Below, one piece after another: positions 37,399 to 46,074 of a DNA stretch of 64,000 bases. Source of the DNA: Bog-473 sp963791455 (lineage in GTDB: Bacteria > Actinomycetota > Acidimicrobiia > Acidimicrobiales > RAAP-2); NCBI GenBank assembly GCA_963791455.1, contig CAWBSM010000001.1, forward strand, positions 1 to 64,000. Direction: 5' to 3'. The stretch's first letter is position 1. Every line of letters starts with the position of its first letter. Under the pieces are notes generated by a model. It saw only the letters and a program-made list of their open reading frames with translations, made no database searches and was not told where the DNA came from. The position numbers and the translations under genes are program-made.

Positions 37399-38568
37399 TC
37401 AGGTCTTCTTGACCAGCGGAATGTCGTAGAGCGTCGACCAGTTGGTGCTGACGATTCGAGCCTTGCTCTCGTCACTCAACGGGAGCTTGTCGAATGAGTC
37501 CACGGCGTGGGGATATTTCGAGTCCCCGTGTGGATAGTCAGTCGAGAAGATCAACCGCTCGTCACCAAACGTTTCGACGAAGTGTGGCACCGTCACCTCG
37601 TCTGCCTCGACCGCCACCCAGCAGTTCCGCTTGAAATACTCGGACGGCGGCATCGTCAGCTCAGGCGCCTCGTACCACCCCGTCCATTCCCAGTGCTCGT
37701 CGAGACGGTAGAGGAACCAGGGTGCCCAGGAGCAGTTCCCCTCCAGTAGCCCGACCTTCAACTGCGGGAAGCGTTCGAGCACGCCGCCCCCGCACAGGCA
37801 CGCGGTGACGAACTGGATCCCGAGAGGCTGGCTGAAGGTGTGCCACAGCATGAGCCGGTCCAGTACCTCGAGCCCGAAGTCGGGCGTTAGGTACGTCTGC
37901 CCGCCGCCGTGGAAGGTCAGCGGGACGCCGAGTCGTTGGATCTCGGCCCAGAGCGGGTCGTACGAGCGATGGTGCCAGGGTCGGCGATTCACCGTGGCCG
38001 GCGGCAGGAAGATGGCCTTGAAGCCGAGCTCCTCCACGCAGCGCCGCGCCTCGTCGACCGCACCGCTCACGTCATGGGGGGCGACCATTCCCGCACCGAA
38101 CATGCGGTCCGGCGCGTGGTCACAAAAGTCCTTGAGCCAGTCGTTGTAGGCGCGGGCGATCGCCGTGGCGTATTCGGGCTCGAGCCCGTCGCTGCCGATC
38201 TGCTCCACCGAATCGAGGCCCAAGACGAACAGTCCGCGTGAGGGGAACAGCACGGCTAGGTCGAGACCCTCGGCGTTCATGGCATCGATCTGCGATTGCG
38301 CGTCCCAGCCCCGGGCTTCGGACGCCGCGTACACCGAGTCGTGCTCCTTCTGCCACCCTGTCTTGCGGCCCTCCACGCGCTGCGGGCGGGTCGCGCCCAT
38401 CCGGAGCATGACGTGGTTCTTGACGCGCACCCGCATGTCTCGCGTGATCTCCGAGAGCCCGCGCGGCGCCGCGTGCGCGTAGGCGGGGTCGATGTAGCGC
38501 TCCCACAGGTCGGGCGGCTCCATGACATGCAGATCGCTGTCGCAGATGACGTGGTCGCGCAGCCCCAT
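37399..38568 (-). CDS. amidohydrolase (metal-dependent TIM-barrel, amidohydrolase_2 family)
   Basis: 389 aa from ATG 38568, chosen because a GGGGG stretch lies 9 bp upstream; a further ATG at 38607 has no ribosome-binding site. Features of the ACMSD/2-amino-3-carboxymuconate-type family: N-terminal CDSDLHVMEP (D-x-H variant of the metal motif), central His in LTFHGGG, and a C-terminal FSTDYPHGDSKYP with the catalytic Asp. Such enzymes decarboxylate or hydrolyse small aromatic or acyl compounds; the substrate is unknown. It diverges from a 6PGDH-like dehydrogenase across a region of 10-bp repeats. Confidence 0.88.
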   Translation of the reverse strand: MGLRDHVICDSDLHVMEPPDLWERYIDPAYAHAAPRGLSEITRDMRVRVKNHVMLRMGATRPQRVEGRKTGWQKEHDSVYAASEARGWDAQSQIDAMNAEGLDLAVLFPSRGLFVLGLDSVEQIGSDGLEPEYATAIARAYNDWLKDFCDHAPDRMFGAGMVAPHDVSGAVDEARRCVEELGFKAIFLPPATVNRRPWHHRSYDPLWAEIQRLGVPLTFHGGGQTYLTPDFGLEVLDRLMLWHTFSQPLGIQFVTACLCGGGVLERFPQLKVGLLEGNCSWAPWFLYRLDEHWEWTGWYEAPELTMPPSEYFKRNCWVAVEADEVTVPHFVETFGDERLIFSTDYPHGDSKYPHAVDSFDKLPLSDESKARIVSTNWSTLYDIPLVKKT

Positions 38569-38665
38569 GAACGATCGACCCCCTGGGATTCCTGACGCTC
38601 GAGCCAACGGGTCACTATACGCTTCTCCGGCGAGCGCTCAGAGGCGCTGCCTGGGCGTCTGGGCG

Positions 38666-38724
38666 TTTCGAGACGTTCCGAGACGCTTCGAGACGCTTCG
38701 AGACATTTCGAGATGCTCGAGACG
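38666..38724. repeat. six tandem 10-bp repeats in a divergent promoter region
   Basis: Six near-identical units of the form (T/C)TTCGAGACG in a row, the last one 9 bp: TTTCGAGACG, TTCCGAGACG, CTTCGAGACG, CTTCGAGACA, TTTCGAGATG, CTCGAGACG. The period is one DNA helical turn. The array ends 23 bp before the dehydrogenase ATG (38748) and 98 bp before the divergent amidohydrolase start. Likely cooperative binding sites for a regulator, or a variable tandem repeat. Confidence 0.65.
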
Positions 38725-38747
38725 TTAGATATCGAACGGGAGGCACG

Positions 38748-39643
38748 ATGGCCATTGGCGTGATCGGGTTGGGCAACATCGGGGGTGCCATCGCGGCCAA
38801 TCTCGTGGCCGACGGCAACGAGGTGGTGGTGCACGACCTCGATCCCGCCGCCGTGCAGGCGGTCACCGCGCGCCGGCGCCACCGTCGCCGCCGACCCGGC
38901 CGATGTAGGCCGCCGGGCCGAGATCACGCTGCTGTCCCTGCCCACCCCCGATGTCGTCTCCGGCGTGGCCGCGGACTGGGCCGGCGGCGCCGCACCGGGC
39001 ACCATCCTCGTGGACCTGTCCACGAACAGCCCCGCAGTGGTGCGCCGGCTCGGCGAGCGCCTGGCCGGCACGGGCCACTCCCTGGTCGAGGCACCCCTGA
39101 CGGGCGGGGCCATCGGGGCTGAGCGCCGCATGCTCGTTTTCATGATCGGAGGCGACGACGAACCAGTGGCGCGTGTCCGGCCCGTGCTCGAACCCCTCGG
39201 CCGGGCGACCTTTCACGTCGGTCCCCTCGGTCACGGCAACCAGATGAAGCTGCTCAACAGCCTCATCGCCTTCACCACGACGTGGGTGAGTCTTGAGGGC
39301 CTTGCTCTGGCGACCAAGGCCGGCATTGCCGTGCCCGACGGCCGTCGAGATCCTCCGCACCGCCGGGGCGTCGAACTTCTACATCGATCGCCAGGTCGAG
39401 ACAATCGACGGGCGGGGGCGGCCCACCCAATTCGCGCTGAATCTGGCGGCCAAGGACGCCGCGCTCATCGTGGGCTCGGCCGAGGAGCTCGGTGTCCCCA
39501 CGCCATTGGCGAACGCCGTGCACGGCGTTCTCGACCGCGCTGTCGAGGAGGGACTCGGTGGCGCCGATTGGAGCGAGTTGGTGGCCTTTGCGGAGGCGCA
39601 GGCCGGCGTCACCCTCCGCTGGGACACCGACGCGGCGGGCTGA
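38748..39643 (+). pseudogene. NAD-binding 6-phosphogluconate/3-hydroxyisobutyrate dehydrogenase-like, two frameshifts
   Basis: Beta-hydroxyacid dehydrogenase family. The first frame opens with AIGVIGLGNIGGAIAANLV (Rossmann GxGxxG). An extra base near 38876 and another near 39340 break the frame; removing both gives one protein of about 297 aa with LVEAPLTGG (substrate-binding loop), GHGNQMKLLNSLI (catalytic Lys) and FALNLAAKDAALIV. All motifs are intact, so the breaks are recent or technical. This is the only gene of the right-hand chromosomal part with frameshifts. Probably oxidises a small hydroxyacid; substrate unknown. Confidence 0.85.
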
Positions 39644-39689
39644 GCGGCCCCCCGCTGCACGCGGCGGCCGAAGCCAGTCGGGCGCGCCC

Positions 39690-40070
39690 TCAGTCCGTGC
39701 CGAGCACCTCCGCCGCCACCCGCAGGGCCGACCCCGCCGCCGGCACGCCCGCGTAGATCGACACGTGCATCAGGACCTCCACCAGCTCCTCCCGGCTGAG
39801 GCCGACGTTGAGCGCCCCAGCCAGGTGCGACCGCAGCTCTTCGGGCTGGCCCAGCGCCGCCAGCACCGCCACGGTGATCATCGAGCGGTCGCGCACCGGC
39901 AGGCCGGGGCGCGTCCAGATGTCGCCGAACGCGCTTTGCTGGACGTGGTCGTAGAAGTCCGGTGCCAGCTTGGCCGCCGGAAACTGTCCGGTCGGTCCCT
40001 TCAAGGTCGCCGGCCAGAGCTGGCCCTGGATCTCCCGCCCCGCCGCCCGGCGCTCGTCACTCGTCGTCAT
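39690..40070 (-). CDS. carboxymuconolactone decarboxylase family protein
   Basis: 126 aa, helical CMD/AhpD-like fold with the family core FGDIWTRPGLPVRDRSMITVAVLAALGQ and EELRSHLAGALNVGLSREEL. It has no CxxC, so it belongs to the PcaC-like rather than the AhpD peroxidase branch. It shares an ATGA overlap (40067-40070) with the upstream thiolase gene, forming an operon with thiolase and DUF35 genes, which suggests a role in degradation of an acyl or aromatic compound. Confidence 0.9.
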   Translation of the reverse strand: MTTSDERRAAGREIQGQLWPATLKGPTGQFPAAKLAPDFYDHVQQSAFGDIWTRPGLPVRDRSMITVAVLAALGQPEELRSHLAGALNVGLSREELVEVLMHVSIYAGVPAAGSALRVAAEVLGTD

Positions 40071-41242
40071 GTCGTGCTCCCTTCAACGCCCAAGAGGTTG
40101 ACCGTTGCGATGCTGCCGCCCCCGACCAAGTGCGCGAGCGCGATCCGAGCTCCCTCGACCTGGCGGCCGTGGGCCTCGCCGCGCAGCTGCAGCACCGCCT
40201 CGTGCAGCATGGCCACGCCGGTCGGGCCACCCGGGTGCCCTCGGGCGATCAGCCCGCCGTCGGTGTTGAACGGGATGCGCCCACCGGGCCCCGTCTCCCC
40301 CTCGACGACAAGCTTTTCTCCTTCGCCCTCGCCGCAGAACCCGAGAAGCTCGTAATACTCGAGCTCCTCGTTGACGAAGGCGTCGTGGCAGTAGGCCACG
40401 CTGACGTCCTCGGGGCCGAGCGCGGCGGCCTCGTAGCACGCGAGCGCAGTGTCCTTCGTCATGGTGGAGGGACCGACCACCGGACCGACGAAGGTGTGGC
40501 CCGGCGAGTAAGTCTCCGACGTCAGCGCCGAGGCCACCGCGCGGACCAGCGGCCGTCCCGGCTGCCGCGCTCGCACCAGGTCCTCCCGGGCCAGGATCAC
40601 ACACGCCGCGCCGTCGTCGGGCGGGCAGCACATCATGGTGGTGAGCGGCTCCGCCACTATCCGGGCGGCGAGGACCTCCTCGGTCGTGACCACATGATCC
40701 GACTGCCGGTGCGCGAACGGGCACACGGCGCCATAGTTCCAGTTCTTCGCAGCGATGGTGGCGAAGTGCTCGGGGGTCGTACCGCGTTCGTGCATGCGGC
40801 GCTGCGCCCACAGCGCGAAGTAGGCCGCCGGCAGGATCGGCGCGTCGATCTGGTCCCGCCCGGCGCCGCGGCCGCCCGTGCCGGTCATGTCGGTGAACTT
40901 GTCGAAGCACAGCGCCATAGCCACGTCGGCGCGCCCCGACGAGACGGCCCACGCCGCCTCGCGAAACGCGACCAAGCCGGTGGCGGACGCGTTCTCGATA
41001 TGCGTCACCGGCAACCCGGTCAGCCCGAATTCCTTCATGGCCTTGATCCCGAGCATCGAGGTGGGCTGGATGTAGCCCACGAACGCCTCGTCCACCTCGG
41101 CCAACGTCAGGCCGGCGTCGTGCAGCGCCAGGAGACCGGCGTCGCGTGCCAGCTGTGTGGCCGGGATGGCCTTGAACATCCCGAAGCGGATCATGCCGAT
41201 GCCGGCGACGGCCACACCGTCAAAGCGCAGTCCGGGCTTCAC
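40067..41242 (-). CDS. thiolase-like acyl-CoA acetyltransferase (SCP-x/lipid-transfer type)
   Basis: 391 aa from GTG 41242, chosen because it overlaps the stop of the upstream DUF35 gene (GTGA) and because homology begins at VAVAGIGMIRFGMF. Thiolase fold with ENASATGLVAFREAAWAV (nucleophile region, Ser instead of the usual Cys), FVNEELEYYELLGFC, and the NTDGGLIARGHPGGPTG loop with the catalytic His. Thiolases of this branch, with a DUF35 partner, act in actinobacterial steroid side-chain and fatty acyl degradation (Ltp2-like). The Ser replacement suggests aldolase-like, not classical, chemistry. Coupled to the genes on both sides. Confidence 0.88.
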   Translation of the reverse strand: MKPGLRFDGVAVAGIGMIRFGMFKAIPATQLARDAGLLALHDAGLTLAEVDEAFVGYIQPTSMLGIKAMKEFGLTGLPVTHIENASATGLVAFREAAWAVSSGRADVAMALCFDKFTDMTGTGGRGAGRDQIDAPILPAAYFALWAQRRMHERGTTPEHFATIAAKNWNYGAVCPFAHRQSDHVVTTEEVLAARIVAEPLTTMMCCPPDDGAACVILAREDLVRARQPGRPLVRAVASALTSETYSPGHTFVGPVVGPSTMTKDTALACYEAAALGPEDVSVAYCHDAFVNEELEYYELLGFCGEGEGEKLVVEGETGPGGRIPFNTDGGLIARGHPGGPTGVAMLHEAVLQLRGEAHGRQVEGARIALAHLVGGGSIATVNLLGVEGSTT

Positions 41243-41691
41243 GCCGCACCACCTGTCGCACCTGTCGCACCTGGTGCAGCCGGCGCAGGCCGGAACCGAT
41301 AGATCACGACGTCGTTCCCGTCCTTGTCCTGCCGCAGCGTCTCGAGGTCGGTCTCGACCTCCATGCCGATGGCGAACTCGTCGGGCCCGCCGGAAAGAAT
41401 CGACTGCACCCGCGGCCCCTCCGGCAGGTCGACCTGGGCCACGCCGTAGCCGGCGACGTCGGCGTCCTTCTTCCCGAAGAGCGGTACGTGGCAGTACGTC
41501 CACGTCCAGATGCGGCCCCGGGTCGACAGCTCGGTGTCCTCGGTGCCCTCGTGCAGACACTTGGCGCACACGAGGCGGCGGGGGAAGAACACCTCGCCGC
41601 AGGCGGGGCACCGGCTTCCGAGCAGGCGTGGCGGCTCCGCCGGGTCGTCGGGAATTCGGAAGAACCCCTCCTCAATCGGGACTCGGGCCAT
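41239..41691 (-). CDS. DUF35 OB-fold/zinc-ribbon acyl-CoA-associated protein
   Basis: 150 aa from ATG 41691 (GAGGTG upstream). The N-terminal rubredoxin-like zinc ribbon has CPACGEVFFPRRLVCAKCL (four Cys), followed by an OB-fold (RGRIWTWTYCHVP, VAQVDLPEGPRVQSIL). DUF35 proteins pair with thiolases or MaoC hydratases as non-catalytic subunits. It precedes the thiolase with a 4-bp overlap, so the two probably form a complex. The C-terminus ends in an Ala/Pro/Gly-rich tail. Confidence 0.9.
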   Translation of the reverse strand: MARVPIEEGFFRIPDDPAEPPRLLGSRCPACGEVFFPRRLVCAKCLHEGTEDTELSTRGRIWTWTYCHVPLFGKKDADVAGYGVAQVDLPEGPRVQSILSGGPDEFAIGMEVETDLETLRQDKDGNDVVIYRFRPAPAAPGATGATGGAA

Positions 41692-41881
41692 CTGCACCTC
41701 GCTCTGCCACCACGGCGTCTGACGCGGACTGGGACACCAGCACGGACACGCACTCAAGCACGCCCGCGCTGACGACCGCCAGCCTGACGGCCTGGCGCCG
41801 GTGTTCAGAAAGGGCATTCGACTCATGGGAGTACCGCCTGGGAGTGCCGCCTGGGAGTACCGCGGGGCGGCTGGAACTCGC

Positions 41882-43393
41882 TCAGAGCACGAGATGCTCG
41901 TAGGTCTCCGGGTTCTGCATGTTCTCGGCGATGTGCGCCGCGGTCTCTTCGGGTGATTCCTTGGTGCGCAAGACGATCGGGGCCAGGACCAGGCCCAACA
42001 GGACGGAGCCGGCCGCGACGTAGAGCGCCAGCTGGTAGCCGAGGGTCAAGGAGTGCACCAGCCCGTGCCCGCTCGCCACGAGGGACCGCGTCCGGTTGGC
42101 GGCGACCGTACTCAGCACGGCCAGGCCGATGGCGCCAGCCATCTGCTGCGAGACGTTCACCACGCCCGAGCCCAAGCCGGCATCCGCGTTGGGGATCTCG
42201 GACATCCCGATCTGCAGCAACGGCATGAAGGACGCCCCGGCACCCACGCCGAGCAAAAAGATGGCCACGAAGATCCGCGGGAAATACTCCGCGTGCTGCC
42301 CGGCCGACGCCAACAGGAGGAGCCCGAGGACGGCCGCAGCCATGGCGGGGTACATGACCGGCTTCGGGCCGAAGCGGTTCACCAGCCTCGCCGTGATGCC
42401 GGAGGAGAGGATCGCCATGACGACCGCCTGGGGGAGGAAGGCCAGCCCGGTCTTGATCGGGCTGTACCCGAGCACGTGCTCGAAGTAGAGGGCGCCGATG
42501 AAGAACGTGGCGAACATGCCCGTGATGATGCAACCACGGATCACACTGGAGCCCGTCAACGTCCGCAGCCTCAGGATGCGCAGCGGCATGATCGGATTGG
42601 AGAGTCGTGATTCGAGGACGATGAACACCACGAGGAGCACGAGCGCACCGGCGAGGCAGCCGAGCGTCTCGGCCGAGCCCCAGCCCACGCGCGACGCGGC
42701 GACGACGCCATAGATCGCCACCATGACGGCGAGGGTCACCAACACCGACCCCAGCCAGTCCACGCCGTGCTTGATGCCCAGGCCGACGTTCTCCACAATG
42801 AGGAGTCGGCCGAGGATCAGCGTGGTGATGCCGACAGGCACATTCACGAAGAAGATCCAGTGCCAGGACAGGGCTTGGGTGAGGATTCCGCCGGCGAGGA
42901 GCCCGATGGAGCCGCCGCCGACGGCGACGAAGACGTAGGCGCTCATCGCCTTGCCCCGCTCCACGGGGCTCGGGAACTCCGTGACGATGATGGCGACGAT
43001 CACCGAGGCCGACAGCGCGCCGCCCATGCCCTGGACGAAGCGCGCCCCGACCAGCATGGCTTGGCTGTCGGCCGACCCGCAGGCGATCGAGGCCAGGGTG
43101 AACAGCGTCACGCCCGCCAGGAACACCTTCTTGCGCCCGATGAGGTCGCCCAGGCGCCCCGCCATGAGGAGGAAGCTCCCGAAGGAGATGAGGTACGCGT
43201 CGACCACCCAGGTCAGGTCGGACTGGCTGAAGTGCAGGCTGCGTTGGATGTCCGGAAGGGCCACGTTGACGATGGAGCCGTCGAGGGCGTTCATGAACAT
43301 GGCCAGGCAGACGACGACGAGGGCTATCCAGCGCCGGCGGTCGCCGAGAGGGCTGGCGGCTTCGGGAATGGTCCCTAACGCGGAGATAGTCAT
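41882..43393 (-). CDS. MFS drug transporter, EmrB/QacA (DHA2, 14-TM) family
   Basis: 503 aa from ATG 43393, inner-membrane multidrug efflux. Motif D1 ALDGSIVNVALPDIQ in TM1, motif A AGRLGDLIGRKKVF, and motif C-like GMGGALSASVIVAII; about 14 hydrophobic segments. The upstream coding-like extension to 43972 has no such features. Its start codon overlaps the right edge of a perfect inverted repeat (43385-43408), and it diverges from a MarR gene, so it is probably repressed by that MarR in the classic efflux-pump arrangement. Confidence 0.95.
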   Translation of the reverse strand: MTISALGTIPEAASPLGDRRRWIALVVVCLAMFMNALDGSIVNVALPDIQRSLHFSQSDLTWVVDAYLISFGSFLLMAGRLGDLIGRKKVFLAGVTLFTLASIACGSADSQAMLVGARFVQGMGGALSASVIVAIIVTEFPSPVERGKAMSAYVFVAVGGGSIGLLAGGILTQALSWHWIFFVNVPVGITTLILGRLLIVENVGLGIKHGVDWLGSVLVTLAVMVAIYGVVAASRVGWGSAETLGCLAGALVLLVVFIVLESRLSNPIMPLRILRLRTLTGSSVIRGCIITGMFATFFIGALYFEHVLGYSPIKTGLAFLPQAVVMAILSSGITARLVNRFGPKPVMYPAMAAAVLGLLLLASAGQHAEYFPRIFVAIFLLGVGAGASFMPLLQIGMSEIPNADAGLGSGVVNVSQQMAGAIGLAVLSTVAANRTRSLVASGHGLVHSLTLGYQLALYVAAGSVLLGLVLAPIVLRTKESPEETAAHIAENMQNPETYEHLVL

Positions 43394-43408
43394 GATTTCG
43401 GGACTATC
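43385..43408. promoter_or_regulatory. MarR operator candidate
   Basis: Perfect 7-bp inverted repeat GATAGTC-N10-GACTATC (dyad spacing 17 bp, typical for MarR dimers) between the divergent MFS and MarR genes. It overlaps the MFS start codon (43391-43393) and lies about 50 bp before the MarR GTG. Confidence 0.65.
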
Positions 43409-43456
43409 ATAGGGGGGTGATGGATGTGACCATTCAGGGGGTTCGGTGACGCGGTC

Positions 43457-43918
43457 GTGAACGCCCGCGCCGTCTCTCGACCGGCCACCGGGACCATCGT
43501 CTTGTTGACCCGGTTGGCCCGGGCGGTGTTCTTGCGCAGCTCGGTCGACCTGGTGGGGATGAACCTGCGGAACATGGTCGTCCTGGCGTACCTGCGGGAC
43601 CACCCCGGCGTCTCGCAGCAGGTCATGACCGAGCAGCTGTCCATGGACTCCAACACCGGTGTCCTCGTCTTGAACGATCTCGAGGACCTCGATTACGTGG
43701 GGCGTCGGCGCGATCCGGCCGACCGCCGGCGCCACCTGGTCACCATCACGGACGCCGGCCTCGAGGCGCTGGAGCTGGCCGAGGTGGCGCAGGGGAGCAT
43801 CGAGGACGAGATCCTGGGCGGCCTGAGCCAGTCCGAGCGGACCGAGTTCCGCCGGCTGCTGGTCAAGGCGCTCGAGGACCAACAAGAGGTCCAGGCGGAG
43901 GGTGGGGACCGGGGCTGA
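43457..43918 (+). CDS. MarR-family transcriptional regulator
   Basis: 153 aa, GTG 43457; upstream in-frame stops leave little room for another start. Winged helix-turn-helix: LRNMVVLAYLRDHPGVSQQVM, recognition helix TEQLSMDSNTGVLVLNDLEDL, wing YVGRRRDPADRRRHLVTIT. A C-terminal dimerisation helix follows. Divergent from the MFS efflux pump across a perfect palindrome, so it likely represses that pump and itself and releases DNA on binding a toxic ligand. Confidence 0.93.
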   Translation: MNARAVSRPATGTIVLLTRLARAVFLRSSVDLVGMNLRNMVVLAYLRDHPGVSQQVMTEQLSMDSNTGVLVLNDLEDLDYVGRRRDPADRRRHLVTITDAGLEALELAEVAQGSIEDEILGGLSQSERTEFRRLLVKALEDQQEVQAEGGDRG

Positions 43919-44022
43919 GTCCACCGACCCCGCGCCGACCATGGCGCCGAGCGGGCCGGTGCGCGTGGTCACAAAATATGATTCAATCGATCACAGTTCA
44001 GGTATTCGAGGAGGATCCTGCT

Positions 44023-44946
44023 GTGGCCGTCGTCCAGTCATCAACCCGTCTACGAACTCGGCGACTGACCGGGCGCATCGGGGCCGAGATACTCGGCGTG
44101 GACCTGGCCCAACTCGACGACGACGGAGTGGCCGCTCTCCGCCAGGAGCTGCTCACCCACCGGGTGGTGTTCTTTCGCGATCAGAACATTGGTTCGGCCG
44201 AGCACCGCGCCTTCGCGGCGCGGCTCGGGCCTTTGACGTTGGCCCACCCTACGTTGCCCCTGCGGCCCGACGAGCGCGAGCTCTTCGATCTCGACTCGAT
44301 CGCCGGCGCGAACGCGAACCACTGGCACACGGACGTCACCTTCGTCGACCGCCCGCCGATCTTCTCGGTGCTGCGCGCGCTCATCATCCCCGAAGTGGGA
44401 GGCGACACCCTGTGGGCCAACACGGCGGCCGCGTACCGTGACCTCCCCGACGACCTGTGTCAGCTGGCCGATCGTCTGGTGGCCGTGCACTCCAACGGGC
44501 ACGACTACGGCCGGGTGGACGTGGCAGCTATGAAGGGAAAGCTGTCCCCGGAACGGCTCGCGCATCTGCAGGCGTTCGTGTCGGAGGTCTACGAGACCGA
44601 GCACCCCGTGGTGCGCGTGCACCCCGAAACGGGAGAGCCGGCTCTGCTTCTCGGCGGGTTCGCGCAGCGACTGGTCGGCCACAGCCTCAGCGAGTCGGTC
44701 GACCTCATCCGGATCCTCCAGGCCTACGTGACGAGACCCGAGAACGTCGTGCGTTGGCACTGGCGGGAGGGGGATGTGGCGATCTGGGACAACCCGACCA
44801 CGCAGCACTACGCCATCGCCGACTACGGGAACCAGCGCCGGCGGATGCAGCGGGTGACCACGGCGGGGATCCCGGTCGTGGGTCTCGACGGTCGGACCAG
44901 CCGGGCTCTCCAGGGGGACGCCCGTCGTTATTACCTCGAAGCCTGA
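44023..44946 (+). CDS. TauD/TfdA-family 2-oxoglutarate-dependent dioxygenase
   Basis: 307 aa from GTG 44023 (GAGGAGGA at 44008-44015). Iron and 2-oxoglutarate ligands: His102-x-Asp104 in NHWHTDVTF, distal His262 in TTQHYAIADY, and the 2OG-binding Arg around 270-273 (NQRRRMQR). WANTAAAY and the C-terminal RRYYLEA are typical. Members hydroxylate taurine, alkyl sulfates, aryloxyacids and others; the substrate is not evident. A PhyH-type dioxygenase follows on the same strand after 120 bp. Confidence 0.92.
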   Translation: MAVVQSSTRLRTRRLTGRIGAEILGVDLAQLDDDGVAALRQELLTHRVVFFRDQNIGSAEHRAFAARLGPLTLAHPTLPLRPDERELFDLDSIAGANANHWHTDVTFVDRPPIFSVLRALIIPEVGGDTLWANTAAAYRDLPDDLCQLADRLVAVHSNGHDYGRVDVAAMKGKLSPERLAHLQAFVSEVYETEHPVVRVHPETGEPALLLGGFAQRLVGHSLSESVDLIRILQAYVTRPENVVRWHWREGDVAIWDNPTTQHYAIADYGNQRRRMQRVTTAGIPVVGLDGRTSRALQGDARRYYLEA

Positions 44947-45066
44947 GTCCCCGTGTTCGTCGGCGCCGGCCGCTGAAGCTCGCCGTCACCGCCTCGGGTA
45001 AACAATGCAGGCGCCGGGGTGTTGAACCGCGCCACCGGGCAGTCCGAGCGAAGGGATGACACCACC

Positions 45067-46035
45067 ATGTCGTCACGACAAGCCACTGACGACGAAGTCA
45101 AAACCTGGCGGGAGGACGGTTGGGTCTTGGTCGACGGACTCGTCGGCACGGAGGAGATCGATGCGCTGCGCGAAGACCTCCGAGAGATCTTCCCGAGCGC
45201 CCACGACGTCCATGCCGACCCCGAGGGGGTGTACGAACGGTGGAAGGGTCACCCGAAGGAGTCCGAGGAGATCTTCGTGTGGCCCGACGAGGGGCCCGGG
45301 TTCCGTCCGGCGCAGCAGCGCTGGATGGCGGCCTTCCCGTTCCCGGGCACCGGCGCGCTGAACCGAATGTGCGTGCACCCATCCATCGTCGACTTCGCCG
45401 AGCGGGCGCTCGGCAGCGGCGACATCCGCCTGTACCAGGCCCATGCCAGCGCCAAGTACGCCGGCGTGACCAACTACGAGCAGCCCATGCACGTCGACCG
45501 CAACCACTCGTGGCTCCCCGCCGGGAGCGAGGCGCCCTGGTGGAATCTCGAGGGGTTCCTCTACCTCACCGACGTCACCGAGGACGACAACCCCACCCGT
45601 CTGGTCTCGGTGCGCGCCACCAGCCACGTGGACAACCCCTACGGCGTGGTCATGCCCAAAGGGGACCCCGAGGTCTACGCCGCCGAGCGACCCGCTCCGG
45701 GTGTCCGGGGTTCGTACCTCGCCTACCGTTCAGACTGTTACCACCGCGGCGCACCCTTCGGGTCTGGAACCGGAGCGCGCATCGTGGTCGCCGTCGCCTT
45801 CAAACACGCAGCCGTCGACTGGATCAACTACGACACGCAGCAGAACCGCTCCACGAGCATCGAGTGGACGGTCTTCGCGGAGGGGTCGACGCCGCGCGAA
45901 CTGGAACTCTTCGGCTGGCCCCCGCCGGGGCACCCGGTGTGGACCGAGCGCCTGCTCGACCAGACCCAGGAGCGCTATCCGGCGCTGGACCTCGGCCCCT
46001 GGCGAGCCGCGCTCGACGCCAGTTCGGAGGCGTAA
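45067..46035 (+). CDS. phytanoyl-CoA dioxygenase (PhyH) family protein
   Basis: 322 aa from ATG 45067 (GAAGGG upstream). Non-heme iron dioxygenase with His142-x-Asp144 (PMHVDRNHS) and distal His226 (CYHRGAPFG); the 2-oxoglutarate-binding Arg probably lies in GARIVVAVAF. N-terminal DDEVKTWREDGWVLVDGLV is the usual opening. Actinobacterial PhyH proteins act on diverse lipids and secondary metabolites. Same strand as the TauD-like gene; together they may oxidise one substrate. Convergent with the catalase gene. Confidence 0.9.
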   Translation: MSSRQATDDEVKTWREDGWVLVDGLVGTEEIDALREDLREIFPSAHDVHADPEGVYERWKGHPKESEEIFVWPDEGPGFRPAQQRWMAAFPFPGTGALNRMCVHPSIVDFAERALGSGDIRLYQAHASAKYAGVTNYEQPMHVDRNHSWLPAGSEAPWWNLEGFLYLTDVTEDDNPTRLVSVRATSHVDNPYGVVMPKGDPEVYAAERPAPGVRGSYLAYRSDCYHRGAPFGSGTGARIVVAVAFKHAAVDWINYDTQQNRSTSIEWTVFAEGSTPRELELFGWPPPGHPVWTERLLDQTQERYPALDLGPWRAALDASSEA

Positions 46036-46074
46036 CCCCGCCCCCAGCCCTGGGCGACCCTCAGGACTCAGGAC

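Noticed and set aside
36318..37475. 385-codon open frame on the minus strand opposite the GH43 repeats
   Set aside because: It is repetitive only because it is antisense to the 126-bp coding repeats; no start signal or domain.
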